Positions 29,167 to 40,333 of a stretch of 64,000 nt of DNA are shown piece after piece. The notes under the pieces were generated by a model that worked only from the letters and a program-made list of their open reading frames with translations, did not search any database and was not told the DNA's origin. Position numbers and translations under genes: made by a program. The DNA is from Adiantum capillus-veneris. Taxonomy: Eukaryota; Streptophyta; Polypodiopsida; Polypodiales; Pteridaceae. Every line of letters starts with the position of its first letter. Position 1 is the stretch's first letter. The DNA lies in contig CM043960.1 in NCBI GenBank assembly GCA_014529385.2, positions 23,622,396 through 23,686,395 on the forward strand. The letters are read 5' to 3'.

Positions 29167-29524
29167 GCAAATGTACAAAATGTTAAAAATGAACAAAAAT
29201 TTTTTGTCTTATAAGACTCTCTTTTTCTTTATTTGTGCACAAAAATGAAGTAGTATGCATGCTTAGATCAAGTTTGCGGAGACGACGTCTCCCGAACACC
29301 AAGTAGAGCTTGTCACTCTACTATGGAAGACTGATAGGACTAATGTGCAGACATGCTTGCGGCAGCCTCAGGCTCTCAAGCGCCAAATGGACTAGTCATC
29401 CATTATGGAATGATGTCGTAGGGTAACATAGGGATCCTCTACCCGCTAAGAAAAGGACTCATGCATATGCTTTATCTTCTCTACACCATAGTCGAGGACG
29501 ACTCTGATTTAAAGAGAGAGGTAA
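29167..29524 (+). other. Element D 3' untranslated region and polypurine tract
   Basis: Non-coding stretch ending in an AG-rich tract (AAAGAGAGAGGTAA) just before the 3' LTR, likely the plus-strand primer. It includes the short palindrome GGAGACGACGTCTCC near 29278. F has a diverged equivalent at 31535-31927. Confidence 0.7.
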
Positions 29525-31114
29525 TGTCATAATAATCAATATCTAATTCTCCTAAATGATTTTCTCATATTAAACTGATCATTTAATGTGGGGAAGTGCC
29601 AAGGGAGAAAAAGCTAGAATATTGGTTAAGTTAGCAGACCGGCCACAGTAGGGATCCAAAGGAGGGAAAATAGGGATCCAAAGGGGGGGACATCTGCAAA
29701 AGAGCCATGTGAAACAATGGGCCAAAAAGACCCTAAGGTTCATCCCATTAAGACTTCCAAAATGCTAAGGTTCCAAAATTCAAAGGTTGTGTCCAAAGGT
29801 CAACCCTAGGAAAAATTGGATGCTTAGTGTGTGCCCTAAAAGTCTTTGCATATCCCTACATGGGAGGGGGCGAGCCCCAAAGCTAGGGGATGAGAGAGAA
29901 AGCCACACACACACACACAGGCTCCCTTTACACAAAGGGAATGAGGGACACATGTCAGCTCCCTAGGCCAGATGCCCACAAGGTGTGCCCAATTCCTATT
30001 GGAAGACCCTTGAAGTGGACCAATGAGAATTAAGCTAGAGTAAATCTAGTTTAATTAATTTAAAAACATTTAATAAAAGAAACCAATAAGAATTAAGTGT
30101 CCTAGAAGACTATTGGGCAGTCTCCCAAAGGGTCCAATGAGCATTCAGGAGCCCCATGGCTTGCCTGATTCCTATTGGCCAGGAGGCAAAGGGGTCCAAT
30201 GAGAGTTTAGTTTAATTATTTAATTACCTAAAGCTCTCACAAAAGGGGAAAGGGGGACACATGTCAGAAGGCTATCACGTATGCTGCTTAATCCCTATTG
30301 GCTTGACCTGGGGAGGTCCAATGAGGCAAAAGCCAGACTTATTTAGCAGCTAGGGCTCGCCCAAGAGAGGGGGGGGGCTGATTTTTGCTTGGCATTGACA
30401 CACACACTCTCACACTTGACCATGTGTGAAAGGAAAATACTCTATCTCCTCCCAAGCTTTAATGGAGAGCTCATCACCTACTCCAAGCTTGTGAGATAGA
30501 AGCCTACATCAACACTCTCTTGGCATGTGGATTCAAATCCAACCAAGAGCCAAGCTTCAATGCATGCTCATCTTCTCTACCAAGCTAATTACTAAGCTAA
30601 GCTATGCTAATATGAGTGATTATGTGAGGAGATGTACTTCTTTCTCGTAAGATACTTCTTTTTCCTCTCAATCTACTCTCATACCCTGCTAGCTCTCACC
30701 ATCTTCGAAGGTGTGTGAGGTCTTGGGTCTGAGAACGGGGATAATTCAAGTTGTGTTTGATTAAGTGTTTTGCTTGGTGTATGAAGCTTCCATCTTCATT
30801 GCACTAGCTAGTCTTGAAGGAACACAAAGAATTGTATTGTACAATGTCTCTCTTGATGGGAGAAACCATAATACAAAGCCTTTTGGAGGGGGGACCGGCT
30901 CCATGCAAATCCGGTCCTCAACTGTTGTCAATAGCTTAATTGCTCTCTCTTTTGAAAGTATTGTCGATGCTATCTAACTAGGTGTTATGCTTTTTGTTGC
31001 TCTCTCCACCCAAGCACTCTTGTAATTCTCATTAGGAATCAACTCTAATGAAATGCCCACTATGTTCATGCTAAATTCCGCTACACAAAAGATTTTAGGC
31101 CATTAAATGTTACA
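29525..31114 (+). repeat. Element D 3' LTR
   Basis: Near-identical to 22209-23799. Differences seen by eye include a shorter G run plus C to A at the CATCTGC site, CAGCCCATCAAG versus CATCCCATTAAG, GATGCAAAT versus GATTCAAAT and CTCAGCTT versus CTCATCTT. It is followed by TTCTC of the target duplication. Confidence 0.95.
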
Positions 31115-31534
31115 TTCTCTATGGAAATAGACTATGCGTTTACCAAGGCTCGATTAAGGCACACGACGGGCAAGAATCCTACGGGACACCAAAAGTACTA
31201 TGCTAAGCTAGCAAAAAGGTACTATGGTTCCTTTCAGATTCTTAGGCCGATCAACAAGAAGTCTTACCAACTCAAGTTGCCCAGCCATTGGCTCATACAC
31301 AATGCTTTCCATGTGAGCCTATTGAAGCCTTACAAAGGAGAGCCACTCCATGAAGCAACCATTGAAGACCCACTGGAGATCGAGGACCAAGAAGAGGTGT
31401 TGCAACCCGAGTCCATTCTCCCACATGAAGACAAGGTATTGAGAGGCGGTAAGATTATCCGATGGTATCTTAAAAAGTTTAAGAACTATCATTTTGAAGA
31501 TGCTAGATGGATGCAAGGTATAATTAAAGGATAA
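31115..31534 (+). pseudogene. Chromovirus F, right part: integrase C-terminus and chromodomain
   Basis: Resumes at the point interrupted by D (reading ...TCTCTATGGAAATAG) and then jumps directly from the RLCV region to KARLRHTTGKNPTGHQ. Integrase zinc finger and core are therefore deleted. The remainder encodes RYYGSFQILRPINKKSYQLK, HNAFHVSLLKPYKGEPLHEA and a chromodomain (VLRGGKIIRWYLKKFKNYHF) and ends at 31534. Together with 21257-22208 it is one dead element. Confidence 0.85.
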
Positions 31535-31927
31535 TCAAAACCTTGTCAATGCTTAGAATGCTTTCCTAGAGTAAGCAAATGTAAAAATATATAAATGAAC
31601 AAAGTTTTTGTCTTATAAGACTCTCTTTTTATTTTTTGTGCACAAATGTTAAGAAGTATGCATGCTTAGGATCAAGTTTTCGGAGACGACGTCTCCCAAA
31701 CACCAAGTAGAGCTTGTCACTCTACTATGGAAGATTGATAGGACTAATGCGCACACATGCTTGCGGTAGCTTAAGCTCTCAAGCGCCAAATGGATTAGTC
31801 ATCCATTCTGGAACAGTGTTGTAGGGTAAAATAGGGATCCTCTACCCGCTAAAAAAATGACTAATGACTACGATTTATCGTCTCTATCTCATAGTCGAGG
31901 ACGACTATGATTTCAAGAGAGGGGTAA
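31535..31927 (+). other. Chromovirus F 3' untranslated region
   Basis: Aligns with 29167-29524 of D (shared GTCTTATAAGACTCTC and GGAGACGACGTCTCC) and ends with the purine stretch AAGAGAGGGGTAA before the LTR at 31928. No coding capacity. Confidence 0.7.
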
Positions 31928-33510
31928 TGTCATAATAACTAATATCTAATTCTTCTAAATGCGTATTTTCTCATGTTAAACTGATCATTTAATATAAAAA
32001 AGTACCAGGGGAGAAAAAGCGAGAGTATTGGTAAGGCTAGCAGACCGGTCTCAGTAGTGATCCAAAGGAGGGAAAATAGGGATCCAAAGGGGGACACTAT
32101 GCCAAAGAGCAATGTGCATGAATGATGCCCATTAAGACTTCCAAAAATTAAGGTTTCAAAATTTCAGTTAAAAATTTCATTGGAAAATTTTAGGAAATTT
32201 GGATGCTTGTGGGAAGACTCAAAAGTCTTCCCACATCCCTATCAAGGAAGGAGCAAGCCCTAAAGGTAGGGAAAGAGAGAGAAGAAGTGAGAGAAACACA
32301 CACACACACTCTCCCAAGCTCCCTTTACACAAAGGACACAGTGGAATCATGTCAGGCTCCTAGGCCAGTTGCCCCCAAACCCTCATTCAAATCCTATTGG
32401 ATAGCCAAAGAGGTGGACCAATGAGAATTAGGCTAGAGTAAATTTAGCCTAATTAATTTAAAAACACTTGATAAAAGAACCAATAAAAATTAAGTTCCCT
32501 AGAAGACTATTGGACAGTCTGCCAAGGGGTCCAATGAGAATTAAGCAGCCCAATGGCTTGCTTAATTCCTATTGGCTAGAAGAAAAAACGGTCCAATGGG
32601 AATTTAAATAAATTATTCTAATTACCTAAGCTCTCAATAAAGGGTAACGGAGGACACTTGTTATTAGGCTCTTGTTTCTGCTTCTTATTTCCTATTGGCT
32701 AAGCTTGGCATGAGCCAATGCAGGGCCAGCAAGAGGAAATAGTAAGAGGGGTCGACCAAGAGAGAGAGGGGGGGACTGATTTTGCAAAGGCATTATGGCA
32801 CACACACTCACACAAACTCACGTGTGAAGTAAAGAAGACTATCTCCTTCTCAAGCTTTAATGGAAAGCTCATCATCTACTCCAAACCTGTGAGAACGGAG
32901 GCCTATACCAACAACTCTTGGCTTTGTGATAAAAATCCAACCAAGAGCCAAGCTCCAATGCATGCTCATCTCCTCTACCATGCTAATTACTAAGCTATGC
33001 TAAGCTATTACGAGTGACTATGTGACAAAAAATACTTCTTTCTTGTAAGAATACGTCTTCTTCCGCTAGATCTACTCTCATACCCCGCTAGCTCTCACCA
33101 TCTTCGAAGGTGTGTGAGGTGTTGGGTCTAAGACCGTGAGGGAATTGATGTTGTGTTTTTCAAGTGTAAGCTTGGTACTTGAAGCTTCCATCTTCATTGC
33201 ACCAGCAAGTTATTGAAGGAACACAAAGTATTGTATCATAAAATGTCTCCCTTGATGGGGGAACCTATAATACGAAGCCTTTTAGAGGGGGGAGCGGCTA
33301 CATGTAAATCCGGTCCTCAATTTTTGTCAATTGTTCTATTTCTCTCTCTTTTCAAGTATTTTCAGTTCCAAATTAGCTAGGTGTAAATTTCTATGTAGCT
33401 TTCTCAATTAAGTACTCTCTCTATGCTCATTAGGAACTTGTTCTTAATGAAATGCTCACTATGTTATCAATTTCCATTACACACAAGTTACTAGTGCATT
33501 AAATATTACA
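31928..33510 (+). repeat. Single LTR shared by chromoviruses F and E
   Basis: Same family as the D LTRs but clearly diverged. Its left flank is the 3' end of F (chromodomain, UTR, purine tract) and its right flank is a Met-tRNA primer site and gag start (E). One LTR therefore serves as 3' LTR of one unit and 5' LTR of the next, the structure expected of a tandem (internal-LTR-internal) array. Confidence 0.85.
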
Positions 33511-33511
33511 T

Positions 33512-33523
33512 TGGTATCAGAGC
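33512..33523 (+). other. Primer-binding site of chromovirus E
   Basis: TGGTATCAGAGC, identical to the D site, one base after the shared LTR. The following leader (33524-33908) aligns with 23813-24216 of D. Confidence 0.88.
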
Positions 33524-33908
33524 TATTGGTTTCTGTTCTCTTGCTCAAGAAGAGAGGTCCTCAAGCTTGCTACAAATGGTTGGTGTTATTAATTACAAAA
33601 GAGTAAGTAGAATAGGGATTTTTCATCCTTGAAGAACGCCTGCTTTATGCTGTTAATGATGACAATGTCAAGAGATATGGTCTTAATAATGAAGTCTTAT
33701 GGCTTAACCATTATTGAGCTATTAGAAGCTTGATAGGAACTGGAGTTCTCTTACCTCTGTTGAACCCTCTCTTCTATTCCTTGCAATTAATAATATTTGA
33801 GCCACGGGTATAGATGCTTGAGTGCTTATCTCTTAAGGTAAAGAGCATTAGAAACTAGGGCTTGAAGTGCCAAAGTATAAGTACGGTTTATACCTAAAAT
33901 TTGCTAGT

Positions 33909-33972
33909 ATGGCTGACAAAGGAAAAGAGATTGAAATGAATGTTGATAGCTTTGATTTTGCTAATGAAAGAG
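33909..33972 (+). pseudogene. Chromovirus E gag start, cut by element B
   Basis: ATGGCTGACAAAGG begins the same N-terminus as D gag (MADKGKEIEMNVDSFDFANE). After about 21 codons the frame meets the AAGAG target duplication and the B LTR, and it resumes at 63277. A longer open frame across the junction (33867-34169) is chimeric. Confidence 0.85.
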
Positions 33973-34887
33973 TGTGGGATGGGTGTCTACCTCACTCCTA
34001 TCTTATTGCAGACATAGTGCGAACCACGAATATAATTGTTAATCCATGGGATGAAGCTGACTCAACTAGTGCATGGCGGCTACAAGTGGTTGTCAATCTC
34101 TTGGAAAACAACAAACAACTTGCATCTAACTCAAGCTACACTCAAATGACTGAAATCACCAAAAGCTAATCGCTCATCGGCAAACAAATCACATCCGTTA
34201 CAGCATCAAACAACATCCAAACATTACAAAACTTCTAGGAAATGTTTATAAGACCTAAGCACACATGCTTATGGTCTCAAATCTCACTTTAGGTCAGGTG
34301 TAAAAATTGTGATTATTAACAATGAGTTTTTGATCTAGTCGTTTTTGACCCAAAATGCATCTAAATGATTAGAAATGATGCCCCAATTCCCCGCCTATAC
34401 TTAGTTTATGATTTTGAAGCTTAAATTCCTACTTATGATTAAATTAGGCAACGGGTCGACGTGTCAAAAGCTAGGATTACCATGAAATGCTTATGTCAAT
34501 GCGTAGAGCTCTTACCTGCGGTTGCAATGCAACAGTGTGCACTGCAATGTGACAATCGAGAAGAGAGTAGGAAGCGCGAGAAGGAGGGAAGTGAGCGTCG
34601 TTAGCTCACGATGTGTTTCTGTTATCCAAAACTTATCAAAAACTTATTAAAAAGCTTACAAAAATTGACTTTTATACCTTAGCCAAGGTTTTTGTGGTCA
34701 AAACTAATAATCTGGGAGCTCTAACTAAAGACAGATTGATAAAATCTGGAATCTTGTAGCCCCAGCTCATCAATTACAATGTTTATCTAGAAAGTAGTAG
34801 TTACAACATTCCCGATTCATCAAAATAATAAGTGTTTTTACAATAAAAGCTCCGAAAAATGATATCCGAGTTAGCTTGCTGCTAACA
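33973..34887 (-). repeat. Element B 3' LTR
   Basis: 915 bp; minus strand TGTTAGCAGC...CCCACA. TATA box at 34670-34676. Preceded on the coding strand by a purine tract. Confidence 0.93.
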
Positions 34888-34902
34888 TTCCCCCCCTCCT
34901 CG
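34888..34902 (-). other. Polypurine tract of element B
   Basis: GAGGAGGGGGGGAA on the minus strand directly abutting the 3' LTR, the expected plus-strand primer. It fixes the orientation and the 3' end of the element. Confidence 0.85.
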
Positions 34903-35472
34903 ACTGTGTCATCCCTTGACGCAGTTTCATGGGCTAAAGTAGTCTTCGGGTTGATGGCTGGCGAGGCGATCTTTAAGCGCGTGTAATGCTTTCTTATATC
35001 TTAGTCTTCTCTCTTTGTTAGGAACCTGCAAGAACTGCATGGTGACTATGTTTTTAAGCTCAATGGCTGAATACCCAACAAATCTGGATGTAGGTTGCTA
35101 ATCACTGGCCCAAATATCTGCATTCACCAAGTGAAGAAACCTGTTTAGAATGCTTCCTCAAATGCCAACATATTGCTAGAGGAAAAAAACATGCATCGGG
35201 CGTAGAAGCCGTAAAGGAATTCTTCAGAAGGCTGGCCATTAAGTCATAGCGGAGACCCTTATTGCCTTCAAGAAAAGATATCCATGGCGCTCCTGCTTAC
35301 TCTGGCTCGTGAAAATCTTGAATACATGTGAGTAGCATTCTGAAAATTTTGTATAGCATGGCACATGAGAGGTCAGGAAGGCTTTTGAAGAAAGTCATGG
35401 CGTCCGTAAGGGTTTTCACCATGTATTCCTCTGTTGGTGTTTCTTGCTCTGGAGCTGGCAATTGTGGTTAGT

Positions 35473-36480
35473 TTAACCATGTAGGCCGCTTCTTTTTAGT
35501 GCTTCAAAAGCTTGCCATGTCCTTACCCTTGGTATCGGACATAATGTTAAGTCTTTTTGTAGTGCGGCAGGTGCTCTTGTGAACATAATCAGATATCTTA
35601 GATTCTTGTTCAACCAGCTCTTTCTCCACTTGAGGTGGACATCCTCTGTGCCTTCTACCTGCATATCCTTGTATAGTCTTTCTTTTACCTGTAATAGATC
35701 TACTTTGATCAAAGGGTATGGCAATGATTGGTGATGCCACTGTGCATTGATTTGGTTGGGAGTGAGTTGAGTTACATTGAATGAGTGAAGAATTTTCAAC
35801 TCCCAATCCATTGTTGCTTTCCATTCGGCATCTATCTCCTGGGCAACCTGCTCCTTGAGCGCATCTTCCTCAGTTTTAGAAAGTTGGACCATGGACACTT
35901 GCTTAACATCAGTTAGTGGTACCTAAAAATCTTCTTCTCCTTCTAGCTCTTCTATCGACCGTGTTTTCATCTCAGCAAAAGATACTGATGGAATGTCAAT
36001 AGTTGGTTGCTCCAAGGGACCTGCTTCTTCCTGTGTCTTTGGTTGTCCCTCTTGCAGCAGCTGATTGACTCTCTGTAGTTTAGCTATCTCTTTAAGCAGT
36101 TGTTCTTCTCGTTGTACTCGTATGAGTGCAAGGTCTCTTCTCTGTGATTTCTCTAGCTTCAGCTCTATCTCGAGTTCCTTGTTTTTCTTTTGCAAAGTCT
36201 TATAGACTGCATCTGTACCTTTTATTGAAGCGACAACAGAATTTTCCCTTATCTATCTCAAAAATACTGCCTAATCATTAATCCTTTGCTCCGAGTATTA
36301 TAGAGATGCGTTTGCTACATCGAGAGCTGCACTTGGATCTTCTGTACTGACAAAGTTGTGGTTAGGAGTTCATTTGTTACCTCTATCAGCTGTTGATCTT
36401 TAGTCTTGTAGGCATCGAATAACCTGGTTAGAAGCTCTCCCAGCTCCTCCATTTCTTTCTGCTGGGTGGAAATGGTGCCA
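35473..36480 (-). pseudogene. Element B 3' accessory frame: coiled-coil protein of unknown function
   Basis: Downstream of pol and on the same strand. The segment 36195-35923 is a strong heptad-type coiled coil (KKNKELEIELKLEKSQRRDL, EEQLLKEIAKLQRVNQLLQE). After one in-frame TAG it continues in the same frame to 35473 with MVQLSKTEEDALKEQVAQEI and a Trp-containing region (KWRKSWLNKNLRYLIMF). Sequence upstream to about 36480 also reads as helical (KEMEELGELLTRLFDAYKTK) but has several stops. I do not recognise the family. Its place between integrase and the 3' LTR is where some plant Ty3/gypsy lineages carry an extra frame. No transmembrane segment or signal peptide is evident. Confidence 0.55.
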
Positions 36481-36489
36481 GATTTAGGC

Positions 36490-38301
36490 TTTCAGTCTCT
36501 GAAACATAGATATAAAGGGATTTTGAGTTTTTGAGATCCAAATTTACTCAAATTTGGTTAGTGGACTTGGGACATCATGTGCTTTGGTTCCATAAGGTCA
36601 AAGTTGCAATTTTCTCCCATTTTGGCAAGAAAGTAAATAATCTCGATTATTTACTTTTTCATCAAAACGTTCATTTTTTGATGCAACTTGGTTCTAGGAA
36701 TGATGTAGACTCTGTGTATGAGATATGGGGTGATTTGGATCAAAAAATGTGACAGATAACTCAAAAATTGGATTGGAAAGAATTTGGTGCGTTTTTTTGA
36801 CAATTTCCAAGCTTTTCTTGATCATTTTGGCTCATACTTCAAATGTGGGATGTAATAGGTGTGGACAAGTGATAGGTGAAGTGAAGGTACTATTTTCAAG
36901 CCAAAAAAGTACAAAAGTAAATAATCACGATTATTTACAGCAATCAAATTTTTGACCCAAACATAATCAATACATCTAAAATAAGTCTTAAATTGAATTT
37001 GGTAAAGTTTTGTCGTGTCGACATCACTTCGTGCTTTGTCGACTCTAAAATCACCTATTTTTGGGACTAGATGGCCTGTGGAGTTGGTTAGTCACTTTTG
37101 AAGCTATGAACTTGTCCGCTACATAGCCCTGATGCTACCCATCTAGTTTTGGCCCATTTGGAGTCAGTTTGACTTCATATGTCAAATTTGATGCTTTGTA
37201 GCCTTCGAGCTGTTTTTTGCTGTTTGAGAGCTTGCCTTGATTGTTTTCATGAAACCATCCATGTACATTGTGTATAGACCTAGTCTATAAGTTGTCTGTG
37301 GAGTCAAAATCCAATTCTGGCATCTGGCAAAAACCTAGAGTTTCTACTTGAGACCCTCCTCGACCCCTGCCGAATGGTCATCTGGTGATATAGAAGTGTT
37401 CTATTATATAGGGGCATGCTACAGTTCAAGTCATCCAATTTGGTTGAGTTGACAGGCCGCTATGGTCAATTTTAGGTCATAGGACTTCGTGCACTGCTCG
37501 GTTTCTAGGGTTTTCCCTTTGAGCCTAGACTTGCTACCAGCCATATAGAATTGATCATTGATAAGCTTAGAACTTACCCCTCATGTCTCGTGTGAGACGG
37601 CGTTGTAAACGGGCGACTGTGGACTCCGAAAATCGCGCACGAAGAAGGTTGAGAGCTCTCTTCTCCAAGGGCAACTAGTGGAAATGAGGTGATTTTAGGC
37701 TATCTTGGATATCTATACTCGGACTTCCCAAACTATCTTTACCCAAATTTTCCTATGAGTCCTACTAGGCCGTGAAATCTATGTTAGACTCAAAAATTTC
37801 CTCAATTGGATTTCGGTAGGTCATTCTGCGAGAATTTGTGAAAGTAGGCCTTGGCAGCCTAATTTAGGCTTCCGGCTTCCATCTCCCGATTTGATTGAAA
37901 ATTTTTGTGTCTGTCCGCCTTGTCCTTCTGATCATTAGCGTATCTTCAGTTTCTCCATCTAAGCTCATTTTCTATTTATTATTAATTTTTGACAATTCAA
38001 TAATTAAGAAAATCCATTGAAAAACACATCTTCATTGTTTTTTGGTGGATTTCTCTATTTTTTAGTTTCAAAATCAAGAAAAATGATAAAAATAACCAAA
38101 AAGATCATTTTTTGATAGTACATACACTATTTACACTCATCAGGAAGATGTTATCAATTAAATTTTCCCTGTTGATGATTTTGTAAGGGCATTATTAGGT
38201 AATTTTGCAAAAAATCACACGTTAACATCAAACTTTTTCCTCCCTCTTCAAACATTGACCTTAATTATTTGGTTCCCTTCCACCCCTCCTAGATGGTGTA
38301 C
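36490..38301 (-). other. Element B 3' non-coding region with leader-type palindromes
   Basis: No convincing frame. It contains two full GTAAATAATC palindromes, 36633-36654 and 36917-36938, 284 bp apart, in the same kind of diverged repeat as the 5' leader. The rest (37000-38300) is unique-looking non-coding sequence; I see nothing else in it. Confidence 0.6.
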
Positions 38302-39330
38302 TCAGAGACGACTGTGTGCATATGTTGAACAATCGTGTCTATGCATAGCCTTAGTTGGCTCTACCATGCTTTGAAGATCAATGCAATTTAAACCATTATG
38401 ATGTGTAAGAGTTGGGTCTTGAGTAATTATAAGGGTTTCTGATGTCGAGGTTTTCTTTTGCTGTCTCCCAAAGAGCAAATCTCGTAGCTTGTGTGCTCTT
38501 TCCTTGATTGTACCATCAAGATGCTTTGGCACTTTGATTCTCTGAGCTGTCAGTATCAATGATAGTTGTTGTTGAGCTTTTACCCGCCATTGGTATCTTG
38601 GTTTTTCTTGGTTAGAATGTTGTGGTTGAGTCTTTTGAGACTTAACTCTCCATTGCTTTATCGGATTCACAGTTTGCGGAGAAGATAAGTGCTCCTTTTT
38701 CTTCCAAATCCATTTTGTTTTAGGCTCCCTACTTGAAGATGCTCCTCTTTGTGGTTTGAACCTTGGAACCATCTTTGGTACAATAGTTGATGTTTTGGAT
38801 ACCCAAATTTGAATTGTCTTTTCCTTAAGCTGTGCTTTTGGTACCCAAATTTGCCTAACTCCTTGCATGCTACTTGTAGCATTTGCTTGTCTATAGGATG
38901 GAGAAGATTGATTGATTTGTGGTTTGATTTGATGGTAACATCCTTTCCATCCCTCCTTGCTTGGTGCAATTGGAACAATGAGTTGTCCGCCTTTAGGTGA
39001 TAGCCTGAGTTGATTGGTATCCGAATCTGGTATTGCCTTGTACATCCGCATCCATGAGATTCCAAGAATCATTGTCTCCTTCATGTGTTCATTTGGTAAG
39101 CATAAAACTGATGAGGGCATGAACATCCATGTACCATCACATTTAAGTTGACTACTCCCAATGTCGGTGTTGGGCTCTTGTTGCATCCTTTAATAGTCGT
39201 TGTTTTTGTTGTCAAAGACTGACTTGTTGCTTTCTTGTACGTGGAATAACTGACTGAATTTATTCGAGCTCCTGTATTGACCAATGCATTTGTGCTATGA
39301 TTGTCCAGCTACACTTTGATGCAAAGATCC
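38302..39330 (-). pseudogene. Element B second retropepsin-like domain with Trp-rich basic tail
   Basis: The first half (39284-39081 frame) reads NTGARINSVSYSTYKKATSQ; the active-site Asp found in A is Asn here (codon about 39275-39277). After a frameshift near 39150 the second half supplies the fold-closing motif MILGISWMRMYKAIPDSDTN. The frame then runs another 240 or so codons to 38302 as a basic, low-complexity region with repeated Trp motifs (RQIWVPKAQ, IQIWVSKTS, KQWRVKSQ, YQWRVKAQQ). In A this domain is in frame with the integrase C-terminus. Function unknown: polyprotein cleavage, or a captured protease-like binding domain. Confidence 0.65.
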
Positions 39331-39862
39331 ATTCCATCTAACCATTCATCATCCGTTGACACTGCATCTTTCGGTAATTCCCATAGTTGGTCATCTAGTT
39401 CAAGAGTGTTGATAGAAATAGGTATTTGTTGATTCTTGAGAGAAGCTTTCCTTTTGAGTACTCAAAGCCGAGCTTCCTCTTGTGTTTCATCAATAACCTG
39501 CTCTCGTTTTACCTTTCTTTGCTTTGCTGCATGCATCTTTTCTAGCAATTCATTGGTTAGTGCCAAATTATACTTCTTTAAACAACATCCAATAATCCAA
39601 TTAGCCATTGGTTCACTATCTAGGGTGGACAACTTAATTGCTCCACTTGGGGATACATCTTCAATGATAAATGGTTTGTTTTCCTTTTCTTAAACTTGGG
39701 AATGTGTTGCTTAAGGGAATAGACTAAAACTAAGTCTCCTTTTTTAAAGATTTTTGTAACTAGATGGGAATCACAAAACTATTTTTGTTTTTGCTTTTGT
39801 GCATAGATGTGAGCTACAACATTTAGACTTTGCTCATCAAGCTTTTCTAAATCTTCAAGACT
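39331..39862 (-). pseudogene. Element B integrase C-terminal region
   Basis: Diverged counterpart of A 1000-1410: CDSHLVTKIF, then a PSGAIKLST-type segment, NWIIGCCLKKYNLALTNEL and a KRKVKREQVIDETQEEAR linker, across several frame breaks. It joins the core (39863-40333) to the second protease-like domain. Confidence 0.7.
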
Positions 39863-40333
39863 CTATGACAATTCATGACCAGTCCACTCAGGATACTTAG
39901 CTACCCTTAGTGTTGGCAATAGAAAGTCTATTGGCAGTATGGCATCAAGACCATAAACAAGGTTAAAGGGTGTAGCGTTTAAAGCTATCTTGAATGAAAC
40001 TCGATAAGCCCATAGAGTGGCATGGAGATTCATTTCCCAATATGTCCGTCTTGAACTAACCACTTTAGTCAATACCGAGCTAAGCATTTTATTTGTATGC
40101 TCAGCTTGTCTATTTTCTTGTGGGTGATAGGGAGCTAATTTGTTATGGATGACCATAAATTCATTAAGCAGATACTCAATTACCTCATTGAAGAAATGAG
40201 TTCCCCTATCACTAACAATTTTTATTGGCAGTCCATACCTTGTGAACACATTCTCATACAAGAATGCGGTTGTGGTTCTGGTATCATTCTTTTGAGTTGC
40301 TTTAGCCTCTGCCCACTTGGTCAAATAGTCCAT
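39863..40333 (-). pseudogene. Element B integrase catalytic core
   Basis: MDYLTKWAEAKATQKNDTRT, then LPIKIVSDRGTHFFNE and PYHPQENRQAEHTNKML keep the Asp, Asp and Glu of the core. The upstream break in frame between AYRTK and the core is identical to that in A. Confidence 0.8.

Larger units (their letters stand above)
22209..31114 (+). mobile_element. Element D: complete chromodomain Ty3/gypsy retrotransposon (chromovirus)
   Basis: LTRs 22209-23799 and 29525-31114 (1591 and 1590 bp; about six substitutions and one indel seen by eye). A Met-tRNA primer site, one uninterrupted gag-pol frame and a perfect 5-bp target duplication TTCTC (22204-22208 and 31115-31119) complete it. It sits inside F, a member of its own family, interrupting DGYLLYGNRLCV. 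Near-identical LTRs and an open polyprotein make it the youngest LTR element in the window and possibly still competent to move. Confidence 0.96.

Noticed and set aside
33867-34169. 100-codon plus-strand frame
   Set aside because: Runs from the gag start of E across the target duplication into the antisense LTR of B; a junction artefact.
35473-36480. Env-like glycoprotein
   Set aside because: No signal peptide, membrane segment or Cys pattern; the sequence is a soluble-looking coiled coil.
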